Shown: positions 25,182-33,739 of the stretch, piece after piece
Numbering within the stretch: the stretch's first letter is position 1
Layout of the letters: every line of letters begins with the position of its first letter
From: an uncultured Burkholderiales bacterium
GTDB lineage: Bacteria > Pseudomonadota > Gammaproteobacteria > Burkholderiales > Burkholderiaceae_C
Length of the DNA stretch: 33,739 nt
Assembly: GCA_903831655.1 (NCBI GenBank)
Contig: CAIKYO010000148.1
Span: 1-33,739 of the forward strand
Direction: 5' to 3'
The notes under the pieces: generated by a model
The model's database searches: none
Seen by the model: only the letters and a program-made list of their open reading frames with translations
Told to the model about the DNA's origin: nothing
Made by a program: the position numbers and the translations under genes

Positions 25182-26057
25182 CTAGCCGTTCAGCCTCCAG
25201 TGCTTGCGAACTTGGCTGGCTTGGTCGATGAGTTGGGTGATGGATGCTGAATCATCACATTGCAAACGCTCTTCAAACGCTGATAGTGCCAATTTAAAGG
25301 CTTGCAATTGCGACAACAGATCCTCTTTATTGGATAAAAAGATATCCAGCCAGACCTCTGGGCTGCTGGCTGCAATTCTGGAGAAGTCTCGAAAACCTGG
25401 TCCAGCCATGTCCAAAAAAAGTTCCCTTTGAGGTTGTGAATGCAGTGCATTGACGGCTGCAAAGGCAATCAAATGCGGCAAATGGCTGATGGCTGCCAAG
25501 GCTTGATCGTGCTCGGCTGGACTCATAATGGAGACTTTGGAGCCTGTGAGCTCCCAAACCGATTTGGCCAAGGTGATGAGTTCAGGACGGGTCTCTGATG
25601 TGGGAGTCAAGATGGTTTTGTGGTTTTCAAAGAGACTTGCCTCAGCGTGACGCACACCGTGTTGCTCCTTGCCTGCGATGGGGTGCGCGGGCACAAAACT
25701 TGGAAATTGTTCGCCCAGGGCCAATTTGGCTTTTTCTGCAACCATGGACTTAGATGAGCCCACATCCATCACCAATGCTTGTTGACTGAGGTGGGGTGCA
25801 ATGTCGGCCAACACCGTCTCTATGGAGAAGACGGGTACAGCAATCAACACCAAATCCGCACCTGCCACAGCCGCTTGGCTGGAGCCTACTATTTCATCAA
25901 TCACGCCCAAGCTCAGTGCAGCCTCACAGGAGGCGCGACTGGCACTGGTGCCGCTCACGTGTTCTACACAGGCAGCTTTTTTGAGGGCCAACGCAAAAGA
26001 CCCCCCAATCAAGCCGCACCCGATCAGGGCGAGTTTTTTAAACCTCATCACGTTCAT
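25182..26057 (-). CDS. tyrA: Prephenate dehydrogenase
   Basis: The 291-residue NAD(P)-dependent enzyme makes 4-hydroxyphenylpyruvate from prephenate for tyrosine. The nucleotide-binding motif ALIGCGLIGGSFALAL lies near residue 10. The sequences VMDVGSSK, FVPAHPIAGKE and HDQALAAISHLPHLIAF mark the TyrA family. No chorismate mutase or ACT domain is present, so feedback control would have to be direct or absent. ATG at 26057 overlaps the pheA stop (ATGA); a longer frame to 26183 runs into pheA and is rejected. Confidence 0.94.
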   Translation of the reverse strand: MNVMRFKKLALIGCGLIGGSFALALKKAACVEHVSGTSASRASCEAALSLGVIDEIVGSSQAAVAGADLVLIAVPVFSIETVLADIAPHLSQQALVMDVGSSKSMVAEKAKLALGEQFPSFVPAHPIAGKEQHGVRHAEASLFENHKTILTPTSETRPELITLAKSVWELTGSKVSIMSPAEHDQALAAISHLPHLIAFAAVNALHSQPQRELFLDMAGPGFRDFSRIAASSPEVWLDIFLSNKEDLLSQLQAFKLALSAFEERLQCDDSASITQLIDQASQVRKHWRLNG

Positions 26058-27151
26058 TCGTGAGTGGGGTATGAACCCAACACTTTGTAATAAGCGCAAA
26101 GGCCCTTCAACTCCTGTAAGGCTTTGCTCAAATGGGGTTCTGAAATGTGACCTTTTAAATCGATGTAGAAGAAGTATTCCCATTGTCCTGACTTGGCAGG
26201 ACGCGATTCAAAGCGCGTCATGGACACGCCATTGGTCTTTAAAGGGACGAGCAAGTCGTGCACGGCTCCTGGACGATTGGGCACAGAGACGACAAGCGAG
26301 GTGCAATCGTGTCCACTGGGAGGTGGGGTATCTAAGGTTTGAGGCAAGCAAATGACCGCAAAGCGCGTTCTGTTGATGGCCTCATCTTGAATGGCTGGCG
26401 CCAAAATGTGCAATCCAAATTGCGAAGCTGCTCGCTCTCCAGCAATGGCTGCCCATTTGGGGTTGGTGCTGGCCAAGCGAGCACCCTCGGCGTTGGAGCT
26501 TACAGCACGCCTTTCTGCGTGAGGCATGTGTTGGCTCAACCACTTTTGGCATTGTCCAAGAGCTTGGGGGTGGGCCATCACAACTTCAATGTTGTCTAAA
26601 TTATCGATTTGACGCATCAAGTTGTGCTTGATCATGAGGCTCACCTCGCCCACCATGTGAACCGAGGAGCGCAGGAAAAGATCCAAGGAACGAGCCACGA
26701 CGCCTTCGCTTGAGTTCTCCATGCCAACGACACCAAAGTGACAAGCGCCGTTGGAAGTGGCTTGGAAGACATCGTCAAAGTTGGCGCAGTAAACCAACTC
26801 AGCACTTGCGCCAAAGAATTCAATGGCCGCCTCTTCGCAAAAAGTACCCTCAGGACCTAGAACGGCAATCTTTTGAGGTGCCTCAAGTGCCAGGCAAGCG
26901 GAGGTGATTTCATTCCAAATGTGTCCGACATGTTCACCTTTTAAAGGACCTTGGTTGGCCGCTTTCATGCGCTCGAGCACTTGCGCCACGCGGTCAGGTC
27001 TGAAAAAGGGAGAGCCTTCAATGCGCTTGATCTCTCCGACTTGAAGGGCAACCTTGGCTCGCTCGTTCAACAGCACGAGCAGTTGCTGATCGATTTCATC
27101 AATGGATTGACGCAACTTTGCGAGCTCTGCTGATTGAATGGGTGTGGTCAT
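26054..27151 (-). CDS. pheA: Chorismate mutase / prephenate dehydratase (P-protein)
   Basis: The 365-residue bifunctional enzyme leads from chorismate to phenylpyruvate. Chorismate mutase occupies about 1-90 (LRQSIDEIDQQLLVLLNERA, then FFRPDRVAQVLERM). Prephenate dehydratase spans 93-270 (GPEGTFCEEAA, VVGMENSSEGVV, TRFAVI at 262-267). An ACT domain covers 283-360 with ESRP (315-318), the motif for phenylalanine feedback. The gene sits between serC and tyrA, with its stop overlapping tyrA, so the two aromatic branches are translated together. Confidence 0.97.
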   Translation of the reverse strand: MTTPIQSAELAKLRQSIDEIDQQLLVLLNERAKVALQVGEIKRIEGSPFFRPDRVAQVLERMKAANQGPLKGEHVGHIWNEITSACLALEAPQKIAVLGPEGTFCEEAAIEFFGASAELVYCANFDDVFQATSNGACHFGVVGMENSSEGVVARSLDLFLRSSVHMVGEVSLMIKHNLMRQIDNLDNIEVVMAHPQALGQCQKWLSQHMPHAERRAVSSNAEGARLASTNPKWAAIAGERAASQFGLHILAPAIQDEAINRTRFAVICLPQTLDTPPPSGHDCTSLVVSVPNRPGAVHDLLVPLKTNGVSMTRFESRPAKSGQWEYFFYIDLKGHISEPHLSKALQELKGLCAYYKVLGSYPTHE

Positions 27152-27247
27152 GGTGACTTTGGGTACAACGGTGAGATGAATAAAGGAGAGAGGTTTTGAG
27201 TTTAATGGGTCAATGTCTGATCAGGCAAGGGTGGGAACGCGAGTCGC

Positions 27248-28357
27248 TCAAGCGTGCCGCCCCTCAAAGTCTTGCATGAAATCAACCAAAGCTTGTACGC
27301 CTTCAATGGGCATGGCGTTGTAGATGCTCGCTCGCATACCGCCCACCGATTTGTGGCCCTTCAATTGCAAAAGCCCTCTTTCTTTTGCCTCATTTAAAAA
27401 GACTTCGTTCAAGCTCTCTTCTTTGAGAAAAAAGGGAACATTCATGCGAGAGCGATTTCTCTCTTGAACAGGGTTATCAAAGAGGTTTGAGCGATCAATG
27501 GCGTCGTACAACAATTGAGCTTTCTTTTGGTTTCTCCTCTCCATGGCCAAGACACCTTGGAGACCATCCTCGGTTTGGGTCTTGAGCCACGCAAATGTCA
27601 AACCGGCCATGTAGATGCCATAAGTGGGTGGGGTGTTGTACATGCTGTCGTTTTTGGCGACCGTTTCATAATTGAAGGCACTTGGACAAATCGCCAATGC
27701 GTGTCCCAAAAGAGATCGCTTGACCACCACAATGGTGAGTCCTGCGGGGCCAATGTTTTTTTGTGCGCCGGCAAATGCCAATCCAACTTTTGACCAATCC
27801 ACAGGTCTAGATAACGCATGCGAGGAGAAGTCAATGACCAACGGGGCATCGATTCCCATGGATTTGAGATCAGGCAACTCCTGGCACTCCACCCCATGGA
27901 TGGTCTCGTTGGTGCACAAGTGAACGTATTTGGCTTTGGGGTTCAATTGCCAGTCTTTGAAGTCAGGCAAGTGGTCAAAGCCCGTCGACTGGGAGCTTGC
28001 CGCGACCTTTGGATAGCAGTATTTTTGAGCTTCTTGAAATGATTTTTGACTCCAACTGCCACTCAAAATGAAGTCTACTTCCATCGCTTGGCTGAGGTTC
28101 AAAGGAACAATAGCGTTCTCAGCGATGCCACCACCTTGCATGAACAAAATGGCAAATTCCTCAGGGATGGCCAAGAGCTCACGAAAGTCTTGTTCTGCTT
28201 TTTCGTAAATCGAGATGAACTCTCGTCCACGGTGACTCATCTCCATGACCCCCATGCCACAGCCATGCCAATTGCTCATCTCACTGGCCGCTTGCTCCAA
28301 GACTTCCAGGGGAATGGCTGCGGGTCCAGCCGAGAAGTTAAAGGGTCTTGCTGACAT
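27248..28357 (-). CDS. serC: Phosphoserine aminotransferase
   Basis: The 369-residue PLP enzyme makes 3-phosphoserine (and, in the pyridoxal pathway, 4-phosphohydroxythreonine). [11 protein letters not shown] opens the protein, EMSHRGREF follows, and [17 protein letters not shown] contains the PLP-binding Lys. The ATG at 28357 begins MSARPFNF, as in homologs; a TTG at 28372 would add five residues. The gene is followed by pheA after 96 bp and preceded by gyrA after about 150 bp containing hairpins. Confidence 0.96.
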   Translation of the reverse strand: MSARPFNFSAGPAAIPLEVLEQAASEMSNWHGCGMGVMEMSHRGREFISIYEKAEQDFRELLAIPEEFAILFMQGGGIAENAIVPLNLSQAMEVDFILSGSWSQKSFQEAQKYCYPKVAASSQSTGFDHLPDFKDWQLNPKAKYVHLCTNETIHGVECQELPDLKSMGIDAPLVIDFSSHALSRPVDWSKVGLAFAGAQKNIGPAGLTIVVVKRSLLGHALAICPSAFNYETVAKNDSMYNTPPTYGIYMAGLTFAWLKTQTEDGLQGVLAMERRNQKKAQLLYDAIDRSNLFDNPVQERNRSRMNVPFFLKEESLNEVFLNEAKERGLLQLKGHKSVGGMRASIYNAMPIEGVQALVDFMQDFEGRHA

Positions 28358-28400
28358 GGAACATTCACTCAAAAGATTAGGTTAAAAGACAGACATCGTC

Positions 28401-28462
28401 CCCAAACCCCAAGCTCAGACACTTGGGCTTGGTTGGGGGGGAGGACGCCCAGTTGTTGGGCG
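28401..28462 (-). terminator. Hairpins between gyrA and serC, possible weak terminator
   Basis: Two inverted repeats lie in the gap: CGCCCA/TGGGCG (28446-28462, 5-nt loop), and a pair of alternative stems around CCAAG/CTTGG (28408-28432). Neither is followed by a clean T run on the minus strand, so termination after gyrA would be partial. No other feature is evident in the 150-bp gap. Confidence 0.35.
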
Positions 28463-28507
28463 CAAGGTGAGAACAAAAAGTGTTTTGCCTTGCGCTTGTA
28501 CTTTCAA

Positions 28508-31159
28508 TTATTCTGCTGTGGGACCCTCGGGCTCACCACCAGGCGCGTCTTCATCAGAGGACTCCCCATTCACAGCGGCATCATTTTCAACAATGCGTTG
28601 CAAGCCACTGAGCTTGGAGCCTTCGTCCAAAGCGATCAATTTCACACCTTGGGTAGCGCGTCCCAGTTCGCGAATTTCTGCGACTCGGGTTCTCACAAGC
28701 ACGCCACGGTCGGTGATCATCATGATCTCTTCATCCACATGGACCAAGGTTGCCGCCACCACTTTTCCATTTCGCTCGGACTGCTGAATGGCAATCATGC
28801 CTTTTGTTCCTCGACCATGTCGTGTGTATTCGGCAATGTTGGTGCGCTTGCCGTAGCCGTTCTCAGAGGCTGTGAGAACACTTTGGTGTTCATCCTCTGC
28901 GACCAACATGGCGATGACACTTTGACCCTCCTCAAGCATCATGCCTCTCACACCGCGTGCGTTTCGACCCATGGGTCTGACATCGTTTTCATCAAATCGA
29001 ACGGCTTTTCCAGCGTCACTAAAGAGCATGACATCGTGCTTGCCGTCTGTGAGGGTTGCACCAATGAGGAAGTCTCCAGGATCGAGGTCAACAGCAATGA
29101 TGCCGGCTTTTCTGGGGTTGCTGAATTCATCCAAAGCGGTTTTCTTAACCGTGCCTTTGGAGGTGGCCATGAACACAAAGTGGTCGTTGGGAAAGCTCCT
29201 CATCTCAGCGGTCAAGGGCAGCACCACATTGATCTTTTCATCCTCAATCAAAGGGAACATGTTAACTATGGGGCGTCCCCTGGAGCCTCTAGAGCCCACG
29301 GGAACCTCCCATACTTTGAGCCAATACAAGCGACCGCGGTTGGAGAAACACAAAATATAGTCGTGCGTGTTGGCAATGAACAACTGGTCAATCCAGTCAT
29401 CATCCTTGGTACTGGTTGCTTGTTTGCCTCTGCCTCCGCGCTTTTGAGCGCGGTACTCAGACAGGGGTTGGCTCTTGAAGTAGCCCGAGTGAGAGAGGGT
29501 TACCACCATGTCTGTAGGGGTAATCAAATCCTCGGTGGCCAAGTCTTGTGCGTTCATCTCGATCACGCTTCGTCTTGCGCCAAGCTTGGTTTGTGCAAAC
29601 TCTTGTTTGACTTCTGTGAGTTCACTGCCAATGATGTCAGAGACGCGTTGGGGTTTGAGCAAAATGTCCACGAAATCATCAATTTCAGCCATGACTTCTT
29701 TGTACTCATTGACAATTTTGTCTTGTTCCAAACCCGTCAAGCGTTGCAATCTCATTTGAAGGATTTCTTGAGCTTGTGTTTCGCTCAATCGGTACAAGCC
29801 ATCTGTACCCATGCCGAATGCGGCCTCTAGGCCTTCGGGGCGATAGTCTTTGGGGTCAACGGGTAGACCGTCTGCACGGGCTCGTGTGAGCATTTCACGC
29901 ACCAGTTGGCTGTCCCAAGATTTGGTCATCAACTCGGCTTTAGCGACGGGGGGCGTGGGTGCATTTCGAATGATCCGGATGAACTCATCGATGTTGGCCA
30001 GAGCAACTGCCAAGCCCTCTAAGACGTGGCCTCTTTCACGGGCTTTGCGTAAATTAAATACAGTGCGACGTGTGACCACCTCTCTTCTGTGTTGCAAGAA
30101 GATGTCAATCAACTGTTTTAAATTGCACAGCCTGGGTTGGCCATCCACCAAGGCCACCATGTTGATACCAAAGGTGTCTTGGAGTTGCGTTTGTTTGTAC
30201 AAGTTGTTGAGCACCACTTCAGGCACCTCACCGCGCTTGAGTTCAATGACCAAGCGCATACCTGATTTATCTGACTCATCTTGGATATGACTGATGCCCT
30301 CGATTTTTTTCTCATGCACCAATTCAGCCATGCGCTCTTGCAAGGTCTTTTTGTTGACTTGGTAGGGTAACTCATCAACGATGATCGATTGCCGTTGGCC
30401 TTTGTCGATGTCTTCGAAGTGGCATTTGGCACGCATGACCACCCGGCCTCGGCCCGTGCGATAGCCGTCTTTGACGCCATTGATGCCGTAGATGATGCCG
30501 GCCGTTGGAAAGTCTGGGGCAGGAACGATGTTCATCAAATCATCAATGCTTGCCTCAGGAAATTTCAAGAGATGAAGGCATGCATCAATCACCTCGTTCA
30601 AGTTGTGAGGGGGAATGTTGGTGGCCATTCCAACCGCAATGCCAGAAGAGCCGTTGACCAATAAATTGGGCAAGCGGCTTGGAAGCACCAAAGGCTCTTT
30701 TTCAGATCCGTCGTAGTTGGGGCCAAAGTCAACGGTTTCTTTGTCGATATCGGCCAGCATTTCGTGGGCAATTTTGGCCAGGCGAATTTCTGTGTAACGC
30801 ATGGCAGCTGCATTGTCGCCGTCAACCGAGCCGAAGTTTCCTTGACCATCGACCAGCATGTGACGCAATGAGAAGTCTTGTGCCATGCGAACGATGGTGT
30901 CATAGACTGCGCTGTCTCCGTGTGGGTGGTACTTACCAATCACGTCTCCGACAATACGTGCGGACTTCTTGTAGGGCCGGTTCCAGTCGTTGTTGAGCTC
31001 GTGCATGGCAAACAAAACTCTGCGGTGAACGGGCTTTAAACCGTCTCGAGCATCGGGTAAGGCGCGTCCCACGATCACGCTCATGGCGTAATCTAGGTAG
31101 CTGCGACGCATTTCCTCTTCAAGGCTAATGGGCAGTGTTTCTTTTGCGAACTGAGTCAT
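28508..31159 (-). CDS. gyrA: DNA gyrase subunit A
   Basis: The 883-residue topoisomerase II subunit cuts and rejoins DNA as A2B2. The catalytic Tyr122 is in RYTEIRL. The quinolone-resistance region keeps Ser83 and Asp87, the sensitive residues in E. coli numbering. The GyrA box QKRGGRG is at 572-578, so this is gyrase and not ParC. The beta-pinwheel C-terminal domain is complete and ends in an acidic tail ([12 protein letters not shown]), common in proteobacterial GyrA. It heads the minus-strand chain and faces ompA divergently. A long open frame on the opposite strand (28433-29830) is its antisense shadow. Confidence 0.98.
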   Translation of the reverse strand: MTQFAKETLPISLEEEMRRSYLDYAMSVIVGRALPDARDGLKPVHRRVLFAMHELNNDWNRPYKKSARIVGDVIGKYHPHGDSAVYDTIVRMAQDFSLRHMLVDGQGNFGSVDGDNAAAMRYTEIRLAKIAHEMLADIDKETVDFGPNYDGSEKEPLVLPSRLPNLLVNGSSGIAVGMATNIPPHNLNEVIDACLHLLKFPEASIDDLMNIVPAPDFPTAGIIYGINGVKDGYRTGRGRVVMRAKCHFEDIDKGQRQSIIVDELPYQVNKKTLQERMAELVHEKKIEGISHIQDESDKSGMRLVIELKRGEVPEVVLNNLYKQTQLQDTFGINMVALVDGQPRLCNLKQLIDIFLQHRREVVTRRTVFNLRKARERGHVLEGLAVALANIDEFIRIIRNAPTPPVAKAELMTKSWDSQLVREMLTRARADGLPVDPKDYRPEGLEAAFGMGTDGLYRLSETQAQEILQMRLQRLTGLEQDKIVNEYKEVMAEIDDFVDILLKPQRVSDIIGSELTEVKQEFAQTKLGARRSVIEMNAQDLATEDLITPTDMVVTLSHSGYFKSQPLSEYRAQKRGGRGKQATSTKDDDWIDQLFIANTHDYILCFSNRGRLYWLKVWEVPVGSRGSRGRPIVNMFPLIEDEKINVVLPLTAEMRSFPNDHFVFMATSKGTVKKTALDEFSNPRKAGIIAVDLDPGDFLIGATLTDGKHDVMLFSDAGKAVRFDENDVRPMGRNARGVRGMMLEEGQSVIAMLVAEDEHQSVLTASENGYGKRTNIAEYTRHGRGTKGMIAIQQSERNGKVVAATLVHVDEEIMMITDRGVLVRTRVAEIRELGRATQGVKLIALDEGSKLSGLQRIVENDAAVNGESSDEDAPGGEPEGPTAE

Positions 31160-31422
31160 TTAGGTTGGGCCAATCTACATTCAAAAGTGCTATTTTAGAG
31201 CCCACAGAAGGGTCCCAAGAAAACCCTAGGTTTGTGGTTATATTGCAACGCCTAATTGATTGCCGTCAAGTTAAGGTGATTTTTAAGCCAAGCACTTCAC
31301 ATATATTCACATTGTGCAATGCACCAGTGTGGCACAATACAATTCTATTAAAGCAAAAGGATTGCTTTTATCCAATGATTCGCAGCTTGACTGCATGCTT
31401 ATCGATCCAAGAGGAAAGACAA
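31160..31422. promoter_or_regulatory. Divergent gyrA/ompA regulatory region
   Basis: This 263-bp gap drives gyrA (minus) and ompA (plus). Towards ompA there is an inverted repeat TTGTGC...GCACAA (31312-31317 and 31332-31337), a TACAAT at 31338-31343 that could be its -10, and a leader hairpin AAAGCAA-AAGGA-TTGCTTT (31350-31368). GAGGAAAG at 31411 is a strong ribosome site. Towards gyrA, TAAAAT (31192-31197, minus) is a possible -10 with a poorly spaced TTGGGA. Neither promoter is proven. Confidence 0.45.
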
Positions 31423-32055
31423 ATGATGAATTTCAAAAAATTGGCTATGGTTCTTTTTACGTTTTCTTTGGTGGGTGCGGTTAGTGCTCAAGAGAGAAAT
31501 GACAACTGGCATTCAGCCAGTGGTAGCGTATGGACTAATTCAACTGGTCTTTGCTACAGAGGTAGCAATTGGACGCCTGCAACTGCTGACAAGGCTTGTG
31601 ATGGCGCCATTCAACCTGCACCCCAAATGGCTGCACCTGCTCCTGTTCAAGCTGCTCCAGCCCCCAAGGCTGCTGCACCTGCTCCTCAACCTGTTGCAGC
31701 CTCTAAGGTTACTTATGCAGCTGATGCCTTCTTTGATTTTGACAAATCAGTGTTGAAGCCAGAAGGCAAAGCCAAGCTTGATGATTTGGCCAGCAAAATC
31801 AAAAGCATCAATTTGGAAGTGATCATTGCTGTTGGCCACACAGACTCTGTGGGCTCAGTTGCTTATAACCAAAAGTTGTCTGTTCGCCGCGCTGAAGCTG
31901 TAAAGGCTTACTTGGTGAGCAAAGGCATTGAGAGAAACCGCATCTACACTGAAGGCAAGGGCAAGTCACAACCTGTTGCTGATAACAAAACTGCACAAGG
32001 CCGCGCCAAGAACAGACGCGTAGAACTTGAAGTGGTTGGAACAAGAGCCAATTGA
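31423..32055 (+). CDS. OmpA-family outer membrane protein
   Basis: The 210-residue product has a signal peptide cleaved after VSA near residue 22 and a short mature N-terminal region (NDNWHSASGSVWTNSTGLCY). An Ala/Pro-rich linker (about 65-95) leads into a peptidoglycan-binding OmpA domain with FFDFDKSVLK, GHTDSVGS and RAKNRRVELEV, including the diaminopimelate-contacting Asp/Arg pattern. There is no eight-strand beta-barrel, so this is the short betaproteobacterial OmpA type, probably a periplasmic or outer-membrane anchor. The ATG at 31423 follows GAGGAAAG; the frame extends upstream to 31135 into gyrA but without support. It precedes ubiG and gph, a common order in the order. Confidence 0.93.
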   Translation: MMNFKKLAMVLFTFSLVGAVSAQERNDNWHSASGSVWTNSTGLCYRGSNWTPATADKACDGAIQPAPQMAAPAPVQAAPAPKAAAPAPQPVAASKVTYAADAFFDFDKSVLKPEGKAKLDDLASKIKSINLEVIIAVGHTDSVGSVAYNQKLSVRRAEAVKAYLVSKGIERNRIYTEGKGKSQPVADNKTAQGRAKNRRVELEVVGTRAN

Positions 32056-32078
32056 TTTTCAATCGGTGCTCAGGTAAG

Positions 32079-32101
32079 ACCCCGCTTAGGCGGGGTTTTT
32101 T
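32079..32101 (+). terminator. Intrinsic terminator of ompA
   Basis: ACCCCGC-TTAG-GCGGGGT forms a 7-bp GC stem with a 4-nt loop and is followed by a run of six T. It stands 23 bases after the ompA stop and separates ompA from ubiG. Confidence 0.93.
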
Positions 32102-32132
32102 AATGGTTAAACGAGTCTTTCGATCTGCGCTC

Positions 32133-32161
32133 TTGATAATTGTTTAAGATCCGCTTTAACA
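32133..32161 (+). promoter_or_regulatory. Candidate ubiG-gph promoter
   Basis: TTGATA (32133-32138) and TTAACA (32156-32161) are 17 bp apart, between the ompA terminator and ubiG. Since ompA ends with a strong terminator, ubiG needs its own promoter, and this is the best candidate. Confidence 0.4.
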
Positions 32162-32194
32162 ATCCATTCTCCTAAGAATACAAAGGTCCGGTTC

Positions 32195-32905
32195 ATGTCC
32201 AATTCTTCCAACGTTGATCCATCCGAGTTGGCCAAGTTCTCTGAGTTGGCTCACCGCTGGTGGGATCCTCAAAGTGAATTCAAGCCGCTTCATGCCATCA
32301 ACCCATTGCGCCTGGGGTGGATTGAGGAGTTCACTCGATTGTCGGGGCAACATGTTTTAGACGTGGGTTGCGGAGGCGGTTTGCTCTCAGAGGCGATGGC
32401 CAAAGCGGGAGCACAAGTCAAAGGCATTGATTTGGCAACCAAGTCGCTTCGTGTGGCACAACTTCACGCACTTGAGGCGGGCGTGTCTGGTGTTCAATAC
32501 GAAGAGGTGAGCGTTGAAGATCTGGCCCAAAGGGCGCCACAAAGCTTTGATGTGGTCACTTGCATGGAGATGCTCGAGCACGTTCCTGATTATTCTTCTG
32601 TGGTTCGGGCGTGTCATGATTTGGTGAAACCCGGTGGGTGGGTGTTTTTCTCAACACTCAATAGAAACCCCAAATCCTACTTGTTTGCTATTTTGGGAGC
32701 AGAGTACATCCTCAACATTTTGCCCCGAGGCACTCATGAATACGCAAAGTTCATCAAACCCAGTGAGCTCGCTCATGCCTACAGAAGCAGTGGTTTAGAG
32801 CACCACCGCTCAACTGGACTCAGTTACAACCCAATTACTCAACGCTATTGGTTGAGTCAAGATGTGAGTGTCAACTATTGGGTCGCAACCCAAAAGCCAT
32901 TGTGA
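32195..32905 (+). CDS. ubiG: UbiG ubiquinone biosynthesis O-methyltransferase
   Basis: The 236-residue SAM-dependent enzyme carries out both O-methylations of ubiquinone synthesis. N-terminal [23 protein letters not shown] is the UbiG signature; [13 protein letters not shown] is the SAM motif I, followed by GIDLA and [30 protein letters not shown] lies in the membrane-contacting part. AAAGGT precedes the ATG. gph follows in the same direction after 11 bases. Confidence 0.97.
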   Translation: MSNSSNVDPSELAKFSELAHRWWDPQSEFKPLHAINPLRLGWIEEFTRLSGQHVLDVGCGGGLLSEAMAKAGAQVKGIDLATKSLRVAQLHALEAGVSGVQYEEVSVEDLAQRAPQSFDVVTCMEMLEHVPDYSSVVRACHDLVKPGGWVFFSTLNRNPKSYLFAILGAEYILNILPRGTHEYAKFIKPSELAHAYRSSGLEHHRSTGLSYNPITQRYWLSQDVSVNYWVATQKPL

Positions 32906-32916
32906 CGGTGCCTCCA

Positions 32917-33603
32917 ATGCAATCCATACAAGACGCTACCCGTTCAAGTCCCAAGGTGATTTTGTTCGATTTGGATGGAACCTTGGTTGATTCGGCACAT
33001 GATTTGGGAGCCGCAGTTGATGAGATGAGGATTCGACGTGAATTGCCACCCCTGGGTGTTGCTCATTACCGCTCGATGGTGGGTTCTGGCGCGAGAGGCC
33101 TTTTGAAATTGGCTTTTGATTTGTCTCCCAGCGATGCAAGTTATGAGCAGATGAAAGAAGAGTTCTTCCTCCAATACGAGCAAAACCTCACAAAAAACAC
33201 AGTTGTCTTTGAAGGTGTTGACACACTACTTCAAAGTCTCATGAACTCTGGACTTCAATGGGGGGTCGTCACCAACAAGATGGAACGTTTTACCCATCCT
33301 TTGGTTCGGGAGTACGAGTTGTTTAAATCAGCCAAGACGGTGGTCTGCGGGGATACCACACCGCATGCCAAACCTCACCCAGCGCCTTTGTTGGAGGCTG
33401 CCAAGCGCATGGGTGTTGATGCAGCAGATTGTTGGTATGTGGGTGATGATTTAAGAGACATTGAAGCTGCAAAAGCAGCAGGAATGGTGAGCGTTGCAGC
33501 ACTCTATGGCTATTTGGGCAATGCAGTTAGCGTTGATGATTGGGGAGCTGATCACAAAATAAACACCCCAAATGCACTATTAAATATTTTGCATACCCGT
33601 TAA
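32917..33603 (+). CDS. gph: Phosphoglycolate phosphatase (HAD family)
   Basis: The 228-residue HAD phosphatase removes phosphate from 2-phosphoglycolate. Motif I is FDLDGTLVDS, motif II VVTNK, motif III the Lys in KPHPAP, and motif IV YVGDDLRDIEAAKAAG. The start ATG at 32917 has no strong ribosome site and lies 11 bases after the ubiG stop, consistent with translational coupling; a longer frame to 32848 overlaps ubiG. Other HAD phosphatases look alike, but the ubiG-gph pairing is typical. Confidence 0.92.
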   Translation: MQSIQDATRSSPKVILFDLDGTLVDSAHDLGAAVDEMRIRRELPPLGVAHYRSMVGSGARGLLKLAFDLSPSDASYEQMKEEFFLQYEQNLTKNTVVFEGVDTLLQSLMNSGLQWGVVTNKMERFTHPLVREYELFKSAKTVVCGDTTPHAKPHPAPLLEAAKRMGVDAADCWYVGDDLRDIEAAKAAGMVSVAALYGYLGNAVSVDDWGADHKINTPNALLNILHTR

Positions 33604-33606
33604 AAT
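33601..33606 (+). promoter_or_regulatory. Possible -10 element of ssrA
   Basis: TAAAAT overlaps the gph stop codon and ends 9 bases before the likely 5' end of tmRNA. No clear -35 is visible at 17 bp, so confidence is low. Confidence 0.3.
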
Positions 33607-33615
33607 ACAAATCTT

Positions 33616-33739
33616 GGGGCTGCACTGGTTTCGACATGGGTTCGGACGCGATGCAGGGCATGTCGAGGTTCTGTCACCTCGTTAATCAGCAGAAAAAAAC
33701 TTAACTGCAAACGACGAACGTTTCGCACTCGCCGCTTAA
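33616..33739 (+). ncRNA. ssrA: tmRNA (ssrA), 5' part including full tag frame
   Basis: The RNA begins GGGGCTGCACTGGTTTCGAC, the conserved tmRNA 5' acceptor arm and D-like region. The resume codon GCA is at 33707, and the tag frame reads A-N-D-E-R-F-A-L-A-A followed by TAA at 33737-33739. The tag ends with the usual LAA-type degradation signal. tmRNA rescues stalled ribosomes with SmpB. The window stops at the tag stop codon, so the 3' pseudoknots and acceptor arm lie outside. Confidence 0.97.

Noticed and set aside
28433-29830. A 465-codon open frame antisense to gyrA
   Set aside because: It lies almost wholly within gyrA, has no family motif, shows the Cys/His/Gly-rich mix of an antisense reading, and arises from the codon bias of gyrA.
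1-33739. Insertion sequences, prophage, integrase sites or CRISPR arrays
   Set aside because: I looked for transposase or integrase motifs, repeated spacers and long terminal repeats on both strands and saw none.

Overview
The window looks like a chromosomal segment of a betaproteobacterium of the order Burkholderiales, probably a freshwater Comamonadaceae-like organism. The evidence is the gene order gyrA-serC-pheA-tyrA-aroA/cmk-rpsA-ihfB-lapA-lapB-rfaE-rfaD, the divergent ompA-ubiG-gph block beside gyrA, an aroA-cmk fusion, and a tmRNA whose tag reads ANDERFALAA. The exact genus cannot be fixed from the sequence alone. There is no insertion sequence, phage, integrase or CRISPR array.

Layout. 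(1) Positions 1-4848: three exported-protein genes on the plus strand. They are the 3' part of a large repeat-bearing protein ending in a zincin-type metalloprotease domain, a DUF1800 protein, and a Tat-exported DUF1501 protein. (2) 4876-7643, minus strand: tRNA-Ser(UGA), then a tightly coupled rph-rdgB-hemW operon. (3) 7644-12905, plus strand: a 367-bp regulatory gap with two GTTAACTAAG motifs, then a five-gene catabolic operon. It encodes a phthalate-4,5-dioxygenase-like Rieske oxygenase, a class II aldolase/decarboxylase-like protein, a lone periplasmic binding protein, a MarR regulator and a Gfo/Idh/MocA dehydrogenase resembling Pht4. (4) 12910-15561, minus strand: a three-gene unit of unknown function. 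It has a small secreted Adhesin_E-like protein, a four-TM coiled-coil protein and a single-TM protein with a von Willebrand A-like fold. (5) 15797-17239: xdhC (plus) facing crcB (minus). (6) 17295-31159, minus strand: the conserved chain from gyrA through serine, phenylalanine, tyrosine and chorismate biosynthesis, CMP kinase, ribosomal protein S1, IHF-beta, the LapA/LapB LPS-control proteins and the ADP-heptose enzymes. (7) 31423-33739, plus strand: ompA-type porin/peptidoglycan anchor, ubiG, gph and the 5' part of ssrA (tmRNA), cut by the window edge right after the tag stop codon.

The core regions (5-7) are ordinary. The accessory material worth attention is the aromatic-acid operon, which keeps a Pht3/Pht4-like pair but has neither a reductase nor a Pht5-type decarboxylase and carries a class II aldolase instead. 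The next candidates are the uncharacterised membrane/VWA-like pair and the exported DUF1800/DUF1501 pair beside a surface metalloprotease. All functional statements come from reading motifs and recalling families; no database search was possible.
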